Assembly: GCF_001294645.1 (NCBI RefSeq)
Contig: NZ_CP011868.1
Location: 372,001 to 436,000, forward strand
Reading direction: 5' to 3'
From: Pseudonocardia sp. HH130629-09
GTDB taxonomy: Bacteria; Actinomycetota; Actinomycetes; Mycobacteriales; Pseudonocardiaceae
Length of the DNA stretch: 64,000 nucleotides
Positions 35,645-45,270 of this stretch are shown here, one piece after another. A program made the translations under genes and the position numbers. Position 1 is the stretch's first letter. Each line of letters starts with the position of its first letter. Below the pieces are notes generated by a model. That model saw only the letters and a program-made list of their open reading frames with translations, was not told the origin of the DNA and made no database searches.

Positions 35645-37284
35645 CAGAGCGGGATGTTCCCGTGCTTGCGGGTCGGGCCCTGCTCCCGCTTGGTGGACAG
35701 CATCCGCAGCGCCCGGCCGACGTAGCCGCGGGTGTGCGACGGCGGCACGATCGCGTCGATGTAGCCCCGGTCGGCGGCGATGTAGGGGTTGCAGAGGGTG
35801 TCCTCGTAGTCCTGCTGCAGCTCCGCGCGCTTGGCGGCGAGCTCGTCGCCCTCCAGGCCCTTGAGCTCCTTGCGGTAGAGGATCGACACCGCGCCCTGCG
35901 CGCCGGTGACCGCGATCTGCGCGGTCGGCCAGGCGATGTTGACGTCGGCGCCGAGGTGCTTGGAGCCCATGACGTCGTAGGCGCCGCCGTAGGCCTTGCG
36001 GGTGATCACGGTGACCTTGGGGACGGTCGCCTCGGCGTAGGCGTAGATCAGCTTCGCGCCGCGGCGGATGATGCCGTTCCACTCCTGCTCCGTGCCCGGC
36101 AGGAAGCCCGGCACGTCGACGAAGGTCAGGACCGGGATGTTGAACGCGTCGCAGGTCCGCACGAACCGCGCGGCCTTCTCCGAGGCGTCGATGTCGAGGC
36201 AGCCGGCGAACTGGGTCGGCTGGTTCGCGACGATGCCGACGCTGCGGCCCTCGACGCGGGCGTACCCGATCACGATGTTCGGCGCCCAGAGCTCCTGGAC
36301 CTCGAGGAAGTCCTCGTCGTCGACGACCCGGTTGATGACCTCACGGATGTCGTACGGGGTGTTCGCCGAGTCCGGGATGAGGGTGTCGAGCTCGCGGTCG
36401 GAGTCGATGATCCCGTCCTCGATCGACCCCTCGACGGGCTCGCTCGCCGGGAACGACGGCGGCTCGGACAGGTTGTTCGACGGCAGGAAGCTCAGCAGCT
36501 GCTTGACGTAGTCGAGCGCGTCGGCCTCGTCGCCGGCCAGGTAGTGGGCCACACCGGACTTGGTGTTGTGGGCCCGGCCGCCGCCGAGCTCCTCCATGTC
36601 GACGTCCTCGCCGGTGACGGTCTTGATGACGTCCGGGCCGGTGATGAACATGTGGCTGGTCTCGTCGACCATGACCGTGAAGTCGGTGATCGCGGGGGAG
36701 TACACCGCGCCGCCCGCGCACGGGCCCATGATCAGCGAGATCTGCGGGATCACGCCGGAACTCGACACGTTGCGGGTGAAGATCTCGCCGTAGAGGCCGA
36801 GGGCGACCACGCCCTCCTGGATGCGGGCACCGCCGCCGTCGTTGATGCCGACGACCGGGCAGCCGATCTTCGCGGCCACGTCCATGACCTTGACGATCTT
36901 CTCGCCGTAGACCTCGCCCAGCGCCCCGCCGAAGACGGTCGCGTCCTGGGAGAACACCGCGACCGGGCGGCCGTCGATGGTGCCGGTGCCGGTCACGACG
37001 CCGTCGCCGAACGGGCGCTTGGCCTCCATCCCGAAGTTCGTGGACCGGTGCCGGGTCAGGGCGTCCAGCTCGACGAACGAGCCGGGGTCGAGCAGCTGGT
37101 CGATCCGCTCACGGGCGGTCTGGCGCCCCTTCGCGTGCTGCTTCTCGACCGCGGACGCCGAACCGGCGTGGACCGCGTCATCGAAACGCTGGTAGAGGTC
37201 GGCGAGTTTGCCGGCCGTGGTGTGGACGTCCGGCTCGGCGCTTCCGTCTCCCGGGGTCGCCATCGGCTCCGTTGCGGCGCTCAT
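35644..37284 (-). CDS. accD5: Acyl-CoA (propionyl-CoA) carboxylase beta chain
   Basis: A 546-residue carboxyltransferase with two crotonase-like domains. [13 protein letters not shown] near residue 138 and [16 protein letters not shown] near 170 form the first oxyanion hole; [15 protein letters not shown] near 435 and SILYRKEL near 480 belong to the second domain. It transfers CO2 from biotin on AccA3 to propionyl-CoA or acetyl-CoA, making methylmalonyl-CoA or malonyl-CoA. ATG at 37284 is favoured by a TAGGCT box 8 nt upstream and by homology length. Divergent from birA, which biotinylates AccA3. Confidence 0.95.
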   Translation of the reverse strand: MSAATEPMATPGDGSAEPDVHTTAGKLADLYQRFDDAVHAGSASAVEKQHAKGRQTARERIDQLLDPGSFVELDALTRHRSTNFGMEAKRPFGDGVVTGTGTIDGRPVAVFSQDATVFGGALGEVYGEKIVKVMDVAAKIGCPVVGINDGGGARIQEGVVALGLYGEIFTRNVSSSGVIPQISLIMGPCAGGAVYSPAITDFTVMVDETSHMFITGPDVIKTVTGEDVDMEELGGGRAHNTKSGVAHYLAGDEADALDYVKQLLSFLPSNNLSEPPSFPASEPVEGSIEDGIIDSDRELDTLIPDSANTPYDIREVINRVVDDEDFLEVQELWAPNIVIGYARVEGRSVGIVANQPTQFAGCLDIDASEKAARFVRTCDAFNIPVLTFVDVPGFLPGTEQEWNGIIRRGAKLIYAYAEATVPKVTVITRKAYGGAYDVMGSKHLGADVNIAWPTAQIAVTGAQGAVSILYRKELKGLEGDELAAKRAELQQDYEDTLCNPYIAADRGYIDAIVPPSHTRGYVGRALRMLSTKREQGPTRKHGNIPL

Positions 37285-37292
37285 GAGATCGG

Positions 37293-37298
37293 AGCCTA
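37293..37298 (-). promoter_or_regulatory. -10 box for leaderless accD5
   Basis: TAGGCT on the minus strand, 8 nt before the ATG of accD5. Confidence 0.5.
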
Positions 37299-37415
37299 AC
37301 CCGCAAGTAGCGTCGGTCCGGGCGTGACGTCCGACGCAGCCGACCGGGTGGCCGTCCCCGGACACCGTTACCGATCCGTGCACCCTCCGCGGGCCCCGGC
37401 GGGTCGCGGTGCCGT

Positions 37416-37421
37416 TACGGT
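37416..37421 (+). promoter_or_regulatory. -10 box for leaderless birA
   Basis: TACGGT, 8 nt before the ATG of birA. Confidence 0.45.
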
Positions 37422-37429
37422 GCGCGGTG

Positions 37430-38278
37430 ATGACGACCGGGACGAATCACGGTGACGGGGATCCGCTGGACCCGTACGCCCTGCGGACTGCCGTGCTCCG
37501 TCCCGCCGGGGGCTGGACGGCGCTCGACGTCGTCGCCTCGACCGGATCCACCAACGCCGACCTGCTGGCCGAGGCCGTGCGCGGTGCCCCGGACCGCTCG
37601 GTGCTGATCGCCGAGGACCAGGTGCGCGGCCGCGGCCGCCTGGACCGTACCTGGCTCTCGCGGCCCGGGGCGGCGCTGACGCTGTCGGTGCTGTGGCGCC
37701 CGGAAGGCGTGCCCGCCGACCGGCTGGGCTGGCTGCCGATGCTCGCGGGCGTCGCGCTCGCCGACGCGATCACCGAGCTCGCCCCGGACGTGCCGGTGGC
37801 CCTGAAGTGGCCCAACGACCTGCTCGTCGGGACGACGCGGGGCAAGGCCGCGGGGATCCTCGCCGAGATGACCGCGGTCTCCGGCGGCGGCCCGGGGATC
37901 GTGCTGGGCATCGGGCTCAACGTCTCCACCCCGGCCACCGACCTGCCGTGGGGCGCGACCTCGCTGGCCGCGCACGGGTTCACCGCGACCCGCGCCGAGA
38001 CCGCGACCGTGTTGCTGGGGCACCTGTACCGGCGCGAGGCACAGTGGCGGGACGCCCACGGCGACGCCGACGCCTGCGGCCTGCGCCGCGACTACCGGTC
38101 GGCCTGCGCCAGCCTCGGCTCGCGGGTCCGGGTGGAGCGCCCGGCCGGGGACCACCTCATCGGGACGGCCGAGGACGTCGACCCGCAGGGCCGGCTGCTG
38201 GTCCACCCGGACGGCGGAGCCCGCGTCGCGGTGGCGGCCGGGGACATCGTCCATCTGCGCGCGGCCGACCAGCCCTGA
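37430..38278 (+). CDS. birA: Biotin-[acetyl-CoA carboxylase] ligase
   Basis: A 282-residue group I biotin ligase without the DNA-binding domain of enterobacterial Bir[15 protein letters not shown] near residue 38 binds biotin, [16 protein letters not shown] near 62 is the adenylate loop (GRGRxxR), and [21 protein letters not shown] near 120 carries the conserved KWPND motif. The C-terminal SH3-like domain follows ([19 protein letters not shown]). It attaches biotin to AccA3 at EAMKMENP. Start chosen at ATG 37430; a TACGGT box lies 8 nt upstream. Confidence 0.93.
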   Translation: MTTGTNHGDGDPLDPYALRTAVLRPAGGWTALDVVASTGSTNADLLAEAVRGAPDRSVLIAEDQVRGRGRLDRTWLSRPGAALTLSVLWRPEGVPADRLGWLPMLAGVALADAITELAPDVPVALKWPNDLLVGTTRGKAAGILAEMTAVSGGGPGIVLGIGLNVSTPATDLPWGATSLAAHGFTATRAETATVLLGHLYRREAQWRDAHGDADACGLRRDYRSACASLGSRVRVERPAGDHLIGTAEDVDPQGRLLVHPDGGARVAVAAGDIVHLRAADQP

Positions 38279-38345
38279 GTCACCCACTGCGCTGACCTGC
38301 GACGCAGCCCCCGCGCGTCGCGGTGGCGGCGGGCGCCCTTCGCCC

Positions 38346-38351
38346 TACCGT
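38346..38351 (+). promoter_or_regulatory. -10 box for leaderless PH-domain gene
   Basis: TACCGT, 6 nt before the ATG at 38358. Confidence 0.5.
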
Positions 38352-38357
38352 GGGGAC

Positions 38358-38981
38358 ATGGCGTCCCCCGACAGCGCTCTGGACCGGGCACTGGACCGGG
38401 TTCTCGACGAGGGCGAGCGCGTCGTGCTGCTCGGGCACCCGCACTGGCGGCTGGGTCTGCGCCCGGCCGTGGTGCTGGTCGGGGTGAGCGCCGCCGCCGG
38501 GTTCGGCGCCGCCGTCGTCCGGCTGCAGCCGTGGGCACCGTGGGCCTGGCTCGTGCTCGGGGTGCTCGCCGCGCTCGTCGCGGTGCGCTGGACGCTGCTG
38601 CCGATCGCGCGCTGGCGCGCCACCCTGCTGGTCGTCACCGACCGGCGGTTCCTCGTCCGGGAGGGTCTGCTCGTCCGCGACGGTCTCGACGTGCCCATCG
38701 ACCGCATCGACTCGGTCCGCGTCCGGACCGGCGCCGCGGGACGGCTCTTCGGCCACGGCACCCTGCTGCTCGACGTCGCCGGGGAGCGGCTGCGGTTCAC
38801 CGACGTCGCGGGCGTGGAACGGGTCCAGGCGCGGCTGCACCGCGAGATCGGCCTGCTCGCCGAGCGGCGCCGCGGCCACGAGAAGGCGAGCGAGCACACG
38901 GCCCGCCGCGCTCACGCCGACGCGGTCGTGCGGGGCAGGATGGAGGCTCCCGCACCGCAGCGAGAGAGGGCGTCCCTGTGA
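38358..38981 (+). CDS. PH-domain membrane protein, Rv3278c-like
   Basis: A 207-residue protein with two adjacent membrane helices (residues about 35-75, AVVLVGVSAAAGFGAAVV, AWLVLGVLAALVAV) followed by a bacterial PH domain: TLLVVTDRRFLVREGLLVRDG, VPIDRIDSVRVRTGAAGRLFGHGTL. This helix-pair plus PH layout is widespread in actinobacteria. Function unknown. The gene lies between birA and HMG-CoA lyase and its stop overlaps the lyase start by GTGA. ATG at 38358 follows TACCGT by 6 nt. Confidence 0.85.
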   Translation: MASPDSALDRALDRVLDEGERVVLLGHPHWRLGLRPAVVLVGVSAAAGFGAAVVRLQPWAPWAWLVLGVLAALVAVRWTLLPIARWRATLLVVTDRRFLVREGLLVRDGLDVPIDRIDSVRVRTGAAGRLFGHGTLLLDVAGERLRFTDVAGVERVQARLHREIGLLAERRRGHEKASEHTARRAHADAVVRGRMEAPAPQRERASL

Positions 38982-39910
38982 GCAACGGTCTACCCACGAC
39001 GGTGCGCGACCCCGTGCTCCCGGAACGCGTCGAGATCTACGAGGTCGGCCCCCGCGACGGGCTGCAGAACGAGAAGACCGTCCTCCCGGTCGCGGTGAAG
39101 GCCGAGTTCCTCGACCGGCTCGCCGACGCGGGCCTGCGCACGCTGGAGGCGACCAGCTTCGTGCACCCGAGGTGGGTGCCCCAGCTCGCCGACGCCGCCG
39201 ACCTGCTGGCCGTGCTCGACCGACGCGCCGGCCTCGACTACCCGGTGCTCACCCCGAACGAGCACGGCCTGGACCGCGCGATCGAGGCGGGCTGCGACCA
39301 CGTCGCGGTGTTCGCCTCGGCCACCGAGACGTTCGCGAAGCGCAACCTCAACCGCACGCTCGACGAGCAGTTCGCGATGTTCGAGCCCACCGTCACCCGC
39401 GCGGTGCGCGAGGGCCTGCGGGTGCGGGCCTACGTGTCGATGGTGTTCGGCGACCCGTGGGAGGGCGGTGTCGACCCGGACCAGGCCGCCGCCGTCGGGG
39501 CCCGGCTGATGGAGATGGGGTGCGACCAGCTCTCCCTCGGCGACACGATCGGCGTCGCCACCCCGGCGCACGTCGGCGCGGTGCTCGACGCCTGTGCCGC
39601 CCGCGGGGTCGGCGTCGAACGGCTCGCGGTGCACTTCCACGACACCTACGGCCAGGCGCTGGCCAACACCCTCGCCGCGCTGCGGCACGGCGTGACCACC
39701 GTCGACGCCAGCGCGGGCGGCCTGGGCGGCTGCCCCTACGCCGGGTCCGCGACCGGCAACCTCGCCACCGAGGACCTGGTGTGGATGCTCGACGGGCTCG
39801 GCATCGACCACGGTGCCGACCTGGCGAAGCTGGTCGACACCAGCGTGTGGATGGCCGGGCACCTGGGCCGGCCGTCGCCGTCGCGGGTGGTCACGGCGCT
39901 GTCGGCCTGA
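38978..39910 (+). CDS. Hydroxymethylglutaryl-CoA lyase
   Basis: A 310-residue TIM-barrel enzyme of the HMGL-like family. EVGPRDGLQNEKTVLP near residue 22 holds the metal Asp and the loop to the barrel, HFHDTYGQALANTL near 220 has the metal His pair and GGLGGCPYAGSATGN near 250 the catalytic Cys. It splits HMG-CoA to acetyl-CoA and acetoacetate in leucine catabolism, in keeping with the acyl-CoA carboxylase and dehydrogenase genes around it. GTG at 38978 overlaps the previous stop by 4 bp. Confidence 0.93.
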   Translation: MSNGLPTTVRDPVLPERVEIYEVGPRDGLQNEKTVLPVAVKAEFLDRLADAGLRTLEATSFVHPRWVPQLADAADLLAVLDRRAGLDYPVLTPNEHGLDRAIEAGCDHVAVFASATETFAKRNLNRTLDEQFAMFEPTVTRAVREGLRVRAYVSMVFGDPWEGGVDPDQAAAVGARLMEMGCDQLSLGDTIGVATPAHVGAVLDACAARGVGVERLAVHFHDTYGQALANTLAALRHGVTTVDASAGGLGGCPYAGSATGNLATEDLVWMLDGLGIDHGADLAKLVDTSVWMAGHLGRPSPSRVVTALSA

Positions 39911-39930
39911 CCGCGGGCACCCGCTCGGGC

Positions 39931-40749
39931 TCAGCCGCGCAGCACTCCCAGCACCGCGTCGTGCAGCAGCCCGTTGCTGGTCAGGCCGTGTCCGCCGGAC
40001 CAGGTCGGGTTCCCGGCCAGGTCGGTCAGCCGCCCGCCCGCCTCGGCGACGACGGCCGCCGGCGCCGCCAGGTCCCACGGGTTCGCCGCGGGCTCCACCG
40101 CGACGTCGACGACCCCCTCGGCGACGAGCACGTGCTGCCAGAAGTCCCCGAACGCGCGGGACTCCCAGCAGGCCTCGGTCAGCGCGATCCAGCCCTCCCG
40201 CGACGCCGGGGACGGGTCGGTGCGGAAGGTCTCGGTGTTGGTGGTCGACACGTAGGCGTCGGCGACGTCGGCCACCCCCGACACCGCGATCCGCTTCGGC
40301 GTCCCCGACGGCAGGTCGCGTGCCCAGGCCCCGGCCCCCGCCGAGCCCCACCAGCGGCGGTGCAGCGCCGGCGCGCTCACCACACCCACCGTCGGCACGC
40401 CGTCGACGACGAGCGCGATCAGGGTCGCCCACGCGGGCACCCCGCGGGAGAAGTTCTTCGTCCCGTCGATCGGGTCGATCACCCAGCCGCGGCCGTGCGC
40501 GGTGTCGGTGGACCCGCCGCGCTCCTCGCCCAGGATCGCGTCGCCCGGGCGCTCGTGACCCAGCGCGGCCCGGATCGCGTCCTCGGCGGCGGTGTCGGCG
40601 TCGGTCACCGGGGTGCGGTCCGGCTTGCGCTCCACCCGCAGGTCGGCGGCCCGGAACCGGGGCAGTGTGATCGCGTCGGCGAGGTCCGCCAGGCGCAGGG
40701 CGAGATCCAGGTCACCGGGCTCGGCGGGCACACATCGCTCGGGGTTCAC
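39931..40749 (-). CDS. Inositol-phosphatase family phosphatase (histidinol-phosphatase/IMPase-like)
   Basis: A 272-residue Mg-dependent phosphatase. DADTAAEDAIRAAL near residue 50, ILGEERGGS near 72, WVIDPIDGTKNFSRG near 90 (the DPIDGT metal motif) and NPWDLAAPAAVVAEAGG near 222 are the complete IMPase signature. Relatives include histidinol-phosphate phosphatase HisN and inositol monophosphatase; the sequence alone does not settle substrate. GTG at 40749 gives the usual length. Divergent from the OmpR-type response regulator at 40815. Confidence 0.88.
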   Translation of the reverse strand: MNPERCVPAEPGDLDLALRLADLADAITLPRFRAADLRVERKPDRTPVTDADTAAEDAIRAALGHERPGDAILGEERGGSTDTAHGRGWVIDPIDGTKNFSRGVPAWATLIALVVDGVPTVGVVSAPALHRRWWGSAGAGAWARDLPSGTPKRIAVSGVADVADAYVSTTNTETFRTDPSPASREGWIALTEACWESRAFGDFWQHVLVAEGVVDVAVEPAANPWDLAAPAAVVAEAGGRLTDLAGNPTWSGGHGLTSNGLLHDAVLGVLRG

Positions 40750-40801
40750 GTTGGGCGAGCATGCCAGCTCGCACCGCCACCGTGCCCGGGGCCCGGAGCC
40801 C

Positions 40802-40807
40802 TATGCT
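40802..40807 (+). promoter_or_regulatory. -10 box for leaderless OmpR-type regulator
   Basis: TATGCT, 7 nt before the ATG at 40815, which favours this start over the ATG at 40803 that overlaps the box. Confidence 0.5.
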
Positions 40808-40814
40808 CGGTGAA

Positions 40815-41471
40815 ATGACCACAGTGGTTCTGGCCGAGGACGACGCGGCGATCGCCGAGCCGCTGTCGCGGGCCCTGCAGCGCGAGGGGTACGACGTCGA
40901 CGTCGTCGCCGACGGCGTGGGCGCCGTCGACCGCGTCACGCGTGCCCAGGTCGACCTGCTCGTGCTCGACCTCGGGCTGCCCGGGATGGACGGCCTGGAG
41001 GTCTGCCGGCGGGTCCGCGCGACCCTGCCGGACCTGCCGGTCCTCATGCTCACCGCCCGCACCGACGAGGTCGACTTCGTCGTGGGGCTCGACGCCGGCG
41101 CCGACGACTACGTGTCCAAGCCGTTCCGGCTGGCCGAGCTGCTGGCCCGGGTGCGGGCGCTGCTGCGCCGCCGCACCCAGGACGTCGTCGAGGTGGACGG
41201 GCTGCGGATGGAGCTGTCCGGCCGCCGCGTCCTGCTCGACGGCGAGGAGGTCTCGCTGGCGAACAAGGAGTTCGAGCTGCTGCGGGTGCTGATGATCCAC
41301 GCCGGTCAGGTCGTGACGCGTGAGGAGATCCTGCACGCGGTCTGGGGCGACGCGGACATGAAGTCGTCGAAGACGCTGGACATGCACATGTCGTGGCTGC
41401 GCCGCAAGATCGGCGGCGAGAAGCGGATCGCCACCGTCCGGGGCGTCGGCTTCCGGTACAACTCGGACTGA
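40815..41471 (+). CDS. OmpR-family response regulator
   Basis: A 218-residue regulator. The receiver domain has the acidic pocket in VVLAEDDAA, phospho-Asp in LLVLDLGLPGMDG near residue 51, Thr in MLTART near 79 and Lys in DYVSKPF near 101. The winged-helix domain runs from about 125, with SLANKEFELLRVLM and SSKTLDMHMSWLRRKIGG. The kinase follows 8 nt after the stop and is its cognate sensor. The N-terminus contains no extra domain. Confidence 0.94.
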   Translation: MTTVVLAEDDAAIAEPLSRALQREGYDVDVVADGVGAVDRVTRAQVDLLVLDLGLPGMDGLEVCRRVRATLPDLPVLMLTARTDEVDFVVGLDAGADDYVSKPFRLAELLARVRALLRRRTQDVVEVDGLRMELSGRRVLLDGEEVSLANKEFELLRVLMIHAGQVVTREEILHAVWGDADMKSSKTLDMHMSWLRRKIGGEKRIATVRGVGFRYNSD

Positions 41472-41478
41472 GGTCGCC

Positions 41479-42753
41479 GTGCGCCGCCGGATCCTGATCT
41501 CCACCCTGCTGACGGTGGCGCTGACCGCGCTGTTCCTGGGCGGTCCGCTCGCGCTCGCGACCTGGCAGCTCGTCGAGGACTTCACCCGTGCCGAGCTGAC
41601 CCAGCGCCTGGAGCAGGTCACCGAGACCGTCGAGGAGTACGGCACCGGGCCGCAGTCGCAACAACTGGTGGAGGCGGCGATCCCGCCGAACTCGCGGCTG
41701 GTCGTCGTGCCGCCGGACTCCGCCCCGATCGTCTACGGCGTGGACCGGGTCGACGAGCCGGTGACCGAGTCGCTGCCGTTCGGGCCCGGCGGGATCATGG
41801 AGCTGTCCCAGCCGACCTCGGTGATGCGCTCCCAGCAGACCCAGGTGGTGGCGGTCGTCGTGCTGCTGGTCGGGTTCTCCGTCACCGTCGGCACCGGGGT
41901 CGCGGTGTACACCGCCCGCCGGCTGTCCGACCCGCTGCGTGACCTCGCGGCCCGTGCCGCCCGCCTCGGGGCGGGCGACTTCCGCCGGTCCCCGGCCCGC
42001 TACGACATCGCCGAGCTCGACCGGGTCTCGGAGGTCCTGGACTCCTCGGCGACCGCGCTGTCCCAGCTGCTGCACCGCGAACGGTCGCTGGTCGGGGACG
42101 TGTCCCACCAGCTGCGCAGCCGGATCACCGCGCTGCAGCTGCGCCTCGACGAGCTGGCCTGCCACCCCGACCCGGACGCCCGCCGCGAGGCCAACGCGGC
42201 CCTGGAGCAGACCGAGCGGCTCACCGCCGTCCTCGACGACCTGCTGGAGTCCGCCCGCGCCGCACGGGCGGTCGGGGCCGAGCCGGTCGACCTGGCCGAG
42301 GCCGTCGCCGACGCCGAGCGGGAGTGGCGCGGTCCGCTCACCGCGGCCGGCCGGTCGCTCAGGGTGCGGGTGCCCGAGGGGCTGCTCGCGCGGGTCACCG
42401 CGGCCCGGCTGCGCGAGGCGATCGGGGTGCTGGTCGACAACGCCCTGCAGCACGGCGAGGGCACCGTCACGATCGCGGCCCGGGAGGGCGAGAACGCGCT
42501 GCTGGTCGAGGTGTCCGACACCGGCCCGGGGGTCCCGGAGGACCTGGTCCCGCACGTGTTCGACCGCGGCATCTCCGCGCAGTCCTCGACCGGTCTGGGG
42601 CTCGCGCTGGCCCGGACGCTGGTCGAGGCCGACGGCGGGCGGCTGGAGTTGTCGCGGGCCCGGCCGCCGGTGTTCCGGCTCTACCTGCCCGCGGCGCGCA
42701 CCGACGACGTCGCCGCCGCCGCGCCGGTCCCGGACCGGACCGGACCCCGTTAG
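41479..42753 (+). CDS. OmpR-type sensor histidine kinase
   Basis: A 424-residue membrane kinase. Two helices (residues about 5-28, and AVVVLLVGFSVTVGTGVAVY near 125-145) enclose an extracellular sensor loop of about 95 residues. HAMP follows (ARRLSDPLRDLAARAARLGAGDF), then the His box VGDVSHQLRSRITAL near 209 and the ATPase domain with DNALQHGEGTV, DTGPGVPEDL and STGLGLALARTLVEADGG. Its GTG start follows the regulator by 8 nt. The stop overlaps the GtrA stop by 4 bp in convergent orientation. The signal is not predictable. Confidence 0.93.
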   Translation: MRRRILISTLLTVALTALFLGGPLALATWQLVEDFTRAELTQRLEQVTETVEEYGTGPQSQQLVEAAIPPNSRLVVVPPDSAPIVYGVDRVDEPVTESLPFGPGGIMELSQPTSVMRSQQTQVVAVVVLLVGFSVTVGTGVAVYTARRLSDPLRDLAARAARLGAGDFRRSPARYDIAELDRVSEVLDSSATALSQLLHRERSLVGDVSHQLRSRITALQLRLDELACHPDPDARREANAALEQTERLTAVLDDLLESARAARAVGAEPVDLAEAVADAEREWRGPLTAAGRSLRVRVPEGLLARVTAARLREAIGVLVDNALQHGEGTVTIAAREGENALLVEVSDTGPGVPEDLVPHVFDRGISAQSSTGLGLALARTLVEADGGRLELSRARPPVFRLYLPAARTDDVAAAAPVPDRTGPR

Positions 42754-43283
42754 GGGCGCGGTTCCTGCTCCACCGGGGCGGGCGGGGGCTGACGCCGCAC
42801 GAACTGGTCCGGCCACACGAACCGGCGGAAGGCCCACCAGCGGAAGGCCATCCCGACCAGGGTGCCGACGATCTGCCCGGCCACGAAGTCCGCGGACTCC
42901 TGGGCGACCAGCGAGACGAACGGCACCTGCAGCTCGAAGACGTAGCGCGAGACCCACAGCGGTGCCGAGTACACCGCGACCCCGATCCCGCTGATCACGA
43001 AGAACAGGAGGGCCTCGTGGTGCCGCTCCCGCCCGCCGCGGGTCCGGAAGGACCATTCGCGGTTCAGCACGTAGGACACCATCGTCGCCACCAGCACCGC
43101 GATCACCTTGGCGGTCACCGGCTTGTCGGCCAGCACCGTGGCCTTCAGCACCAGGAACACCACCGTGTCGATGACCCAGGTGCTGCCGCCGACCATCAGG
43201 AACTTGATCAGCTCACGGTGTTTGATCGCCTTGTCACGGTACGGCTGGGGGATCCTGGCGAGCGTCGCCTCCACCACCGTCAC
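42750..43283 (-). CDS. GtrA-family membrane protein
   Basis: A 177-residue protein with four membrane helices: FLMVGGSTWVIDTVVFLVL, AKVIAVLVATMVSYVL, LLFFVISGIGVAVYSA, and QIVGTLVGMAFRWWAF. NREWSF after helix two is the typical GtrA motif. GtrA proteins move or flip undecaprenyl- or decaprenyl-linked sugars and often work with glycosyltransferases. The C-terminal tail is Pro/Gln-rich. Divergent from purK with only 34 bp between starts. Confidence 0.88.
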   Translation of the reverse strand: MTVVEATLARIPQPYRDKAIKHRELIKFLMVGGSTWVIDTVVFLVLKATVLADKPVTAKVIAVLVATMVSYVLNREWSFRTRGGRERHHEALLFFVISGIGVAVYSAPLWVSRYVFELQVPFVSLVAQESADFVAGQIVGTLVGMAFRWWAFRRFVWPDQFVRRQPPPAPVEQEPRP

Positions 43284-43302
43284 GGGATCGATCGTGCCAG
43301 AT

Positions 43303-43308
43303 TAGGCT
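43303..43308 (+). promoter_or_regulatory. -10 box for purK
   Basis: TAGGCT, 9 nt before the GTG of purK. Confidence 0.45.
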
Positions 43309-43317
43309 CCCGGTCTC

Positions 43318-44562
43318 GTGGAGAGGGTTGACGCGCAGAAGACCGCCCTGCCCGTTGTCGGCATGGTCGGCGGTGGCCAGCTGGCCCGGATGACCGCCCA
43401 GGCCGCCGTCGCGCTGGGGCAGACGCTGCGGGTGCTGGCCGCGTCGCCGACCGACCCGGCGGCCCGGGTGACGCCGGACGTGGTCCTCGGCGACCCCGAC
43501 GACGCCGCCGCGCTGCGGGAGCTCGCGACGGGCTGTTCGGCCGTCACGTTCGACCACGAGGGCGTCCCGCAGGAGGTGCTGGTCCCGCTCGCCGAGGCCG
43601 GGGTGCCGCTACGGCCGCCGCCCTCGGCGCTGGTGCACGCGCAGGACAAGCTGGTGATGCGCCGGCGGCTGTCGGAGATGGGCCTGCCGGTGCCGGCGTT
43701 CGCCGAGGTGACCGCGCCCGGCGACGTCGCCGCCTTCGGGGCCGAGCACGGCTGGCCGGTCGTGCTCAAGGCCACCCGCGGCGGCTACGACGGCCGCGGG
43801 GTCTGGTTCCTGCGCGCCGGTGGCGACGACACCGAGCGGCTGGTCACCGACCTGCTCGACGCCGGCACCCCGCTGCTCGTCGAGTCAGCGGTCCCGATGA
43901 CCCGGGAGCTGGCCGCGAGCGTCGCCCGCTCGCCCTTCGGCCAGGCCGCCGCGTGGCCGGTCGTCGAGACCCTGCAGGTCGACGGCCAGTGCGCCCGGGT
44001 CACCTCGCCCGCCCCCGGGCTCGCCCCGGACCACGCCGCGCAGATCCAGGAGCTGGCACTGCGGATCGCGGCCGAGCTCGGCGTCGTCGGGCTGATGACG
44101 GTCGAGCTGTTCGAGACCGCGCCCGGCGAGGTCGTCGTGAACGAGCTGGCGATGCGCCCGCACAACTCGGGTCACTGGACGATCGAGGGCTCGGTCACCT
44201 CGCAGTTCGAGCAGCACCTGCGCGCGGTGCTGGACTACCCGCTCGGCTCGACCGCCCCGGTCGCCCCGGTCGCGGTGATGGCGAACGTGCTCGGCGCGGC
44301 GCAGGAGCCCGCGATGGGCATGGACGAGCGGCTGCACCACTGCTTCGCGCGCTTCCCCGAGGCGAAGGTGCACCTCTACGCGAAGGACGGCCGCCCGGCG
44401 CGCAAGATCGGCCACGTGACGATCCTCGGTCGCGACGAGAGCGACGTGCGCGCCCGCGCGGAGCTCGCCGCGGGGTGGCTCGCCACCGCGACGTGGGCGG
44501 ACGGCTGGTCCGCCCACACCGGTGATCCCCGCTCCCCGCACTCCCCGGAAGGACCTCGATGA
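43318..44562 (+). CDS. purK: 5-(carboxyamino)imidazole ribonucleotide synthase
   Basis: A 414-residue ATP-grasp enzyme that carboxylates AIR to N5-CAIR with ATP and bicarbonate, step six of purine synthesis. [19 protein letters not shown] near residue 13 is the N-terminal nucleotide fold, [16 protein letters not shown] near 140 the ATP-grasp loop and [20 protein letters not shown] near 265 the metal site. The GTG start sits 9 nt after TAGGCT. Its stop overlaps the purE start (ATGA), so PurK and PurE are coupled. Confidence 0.95.
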   Translation: MERVDAQKTALPVVGMVGGGQLARMTAQAAVALGQTLRVLAASPTDPAARVTPDVVLGDPDDAAALRELATGCSAVTFDHEGVPQEVLVPLAEAGVPLRPPPSALVHAQDKLVMRRRLSEMGLPVPAFAEVTAPGDVAAFGAEHGWPVVLKATRGGYDGRGVWFLRAGGDDTERLVTDLLDAGTPLLVESAVPMTRELAASVARSPFGQAAAWPVVETLQVDGQCARVTSPAPGLAPDHAAQIQELALRIAAELGVVGLMTVELFETAPGEVVVNELAMRPHNSGHWTIEGSVTSQFEQHLRAVLDYPLGSTAPVAPVAVMANVLGAAQEPAMGMDERLHHCFARFPEAKVHLYAKDGRPARKIGHVTILGRDESDVRARAELAAGWLATATWADGWSAHTGDPRSPHSPEGPR

Positions 44563-45074
44563 CGCAGACCGGCTCCCCGCGCGTGGGCGTGATCATGGGC
44601 AGCGACTCCGACTGGCCGGTGATGGGCGCCGCGGGCGCCGCGCTCGACGAGTTCGGCGTGCCGTGGGAGGTGGGCGTCTACTCCGCGCACCGCACCCCGC
44701 AGCGGATGCTCGACTACGCCGCCTCGGCCGCCGACCGCGGCCTGCAGGCGATCGTCGCCGGGGCGGGCGGTGCCGCGCACCTGCCCGGCATGGTCGCCGC
44801 CGCGACGCCGCTGCCGGTCATCGGTGTGCCCGTGCCGCTGAAGTACCTCGACGGTCTGGACTCGCTGCTGTCGATCGTGCAGATGCCCGCCGGTGTGCCG
44901 GTGGCGACCGTCGCGGTCGGCAACGCGCGCAACGCCGGGCTGCTCGCGGTGCGCATCCTCGGTGCCGGTGACGAGCGGCTCCGGCAGGCGATGGTGGAGT
45001 TCCAGGCCGACCTCGAACGCAGCGTCCTGGACAAGGACGCGGCGCTGCGCGTGACCGCCCGCGAGAGCCGCTGA
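44559..45074 (+). CDS. purE: N5-CAIR mutase
   Basis: A 171-residue class I PurE that converts N5-CAIR to [22 protein letters not shown] near residue 9 and [13 protein letters not shown] near 43 are the substrate loops, with the catalytic His in [19 protein letters not shown] near 68 completes the site. Coupled to purK by a 4-bp overlap. A long intergenic stretch with RNA-like structures follows the stop. Confidence 0.95.
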   Translation: MTQTGSPRVGVIMGSDSDWPVMGAAGAALDEFGVPWEVGVYSAHRTPQRMLDYAASAADRGLQAIVAGAGGAAHLPGMVAAATPLPVIGVPVPLKYLDGLDSLLSIVQMPAGVPVATVAVGNARNAGLLAVRILGAGDERLRQAMVEFQADLERSVLDKDAALRVTARESR

Positions 45075-45144
45075 ATTTACGGTGGCGGGCCGCCGGACCC
45101 CGTGCGTACGGTGTGGGCACACGGGAGAGGAGGTGGTCCAGCAG

Positions 45145-45183
45145 ATGAGCTACAGCAGGACACGTGAGGTGGCCGTCAGCTAG
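45145..45183 (+). CDS. Putative 12-aa leader peptide
   Basis: The frame reads MSYSRTREVAVS then TAG. GAGAGGAGG lies about 11 nt upstream, giving a good binding site. A second open frame (+1) starts on the last stop base and reads STTFCSGGENPSERRSWKPV and on to a TGA at 45272-45274, so either a frameshifted 42-residue peptide or an uORF followed by structured RNA is possible. I recall similar peptides in actinobacteria but cannot verify. It lies 71 nt after purE and about 300 nt before the membrane protein. Confidence 0.4.
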   Translation: MSYSRTREVAVS

Positions 45184-45246
45184 CACCACGTTCTGCTCCG
45201 GCGGGGAGAACCCGTCGGAGAGGCGGTCGTGGAAGCCGGTGTGGTG
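45184..45246 (+). ncRNA. Stem-loop with 10-bp inner hairpin
   Basis: CACCAC (45184-45189) can pair with GTGGTG (45241-45246). Inside, CTCCGGCGGG (45196-45205) pairs with CCCGTCGGAG (45211-45220) with a single G-U, capped by GAGAA. It begins right after the 12-codon frame's stop. Possible regulatory leader; coding in the +1 frame is the alternative. Confidence 0.45.
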
Positions 45247-45270
45247 CCGGCGAGTTCCCGACGGTCACCC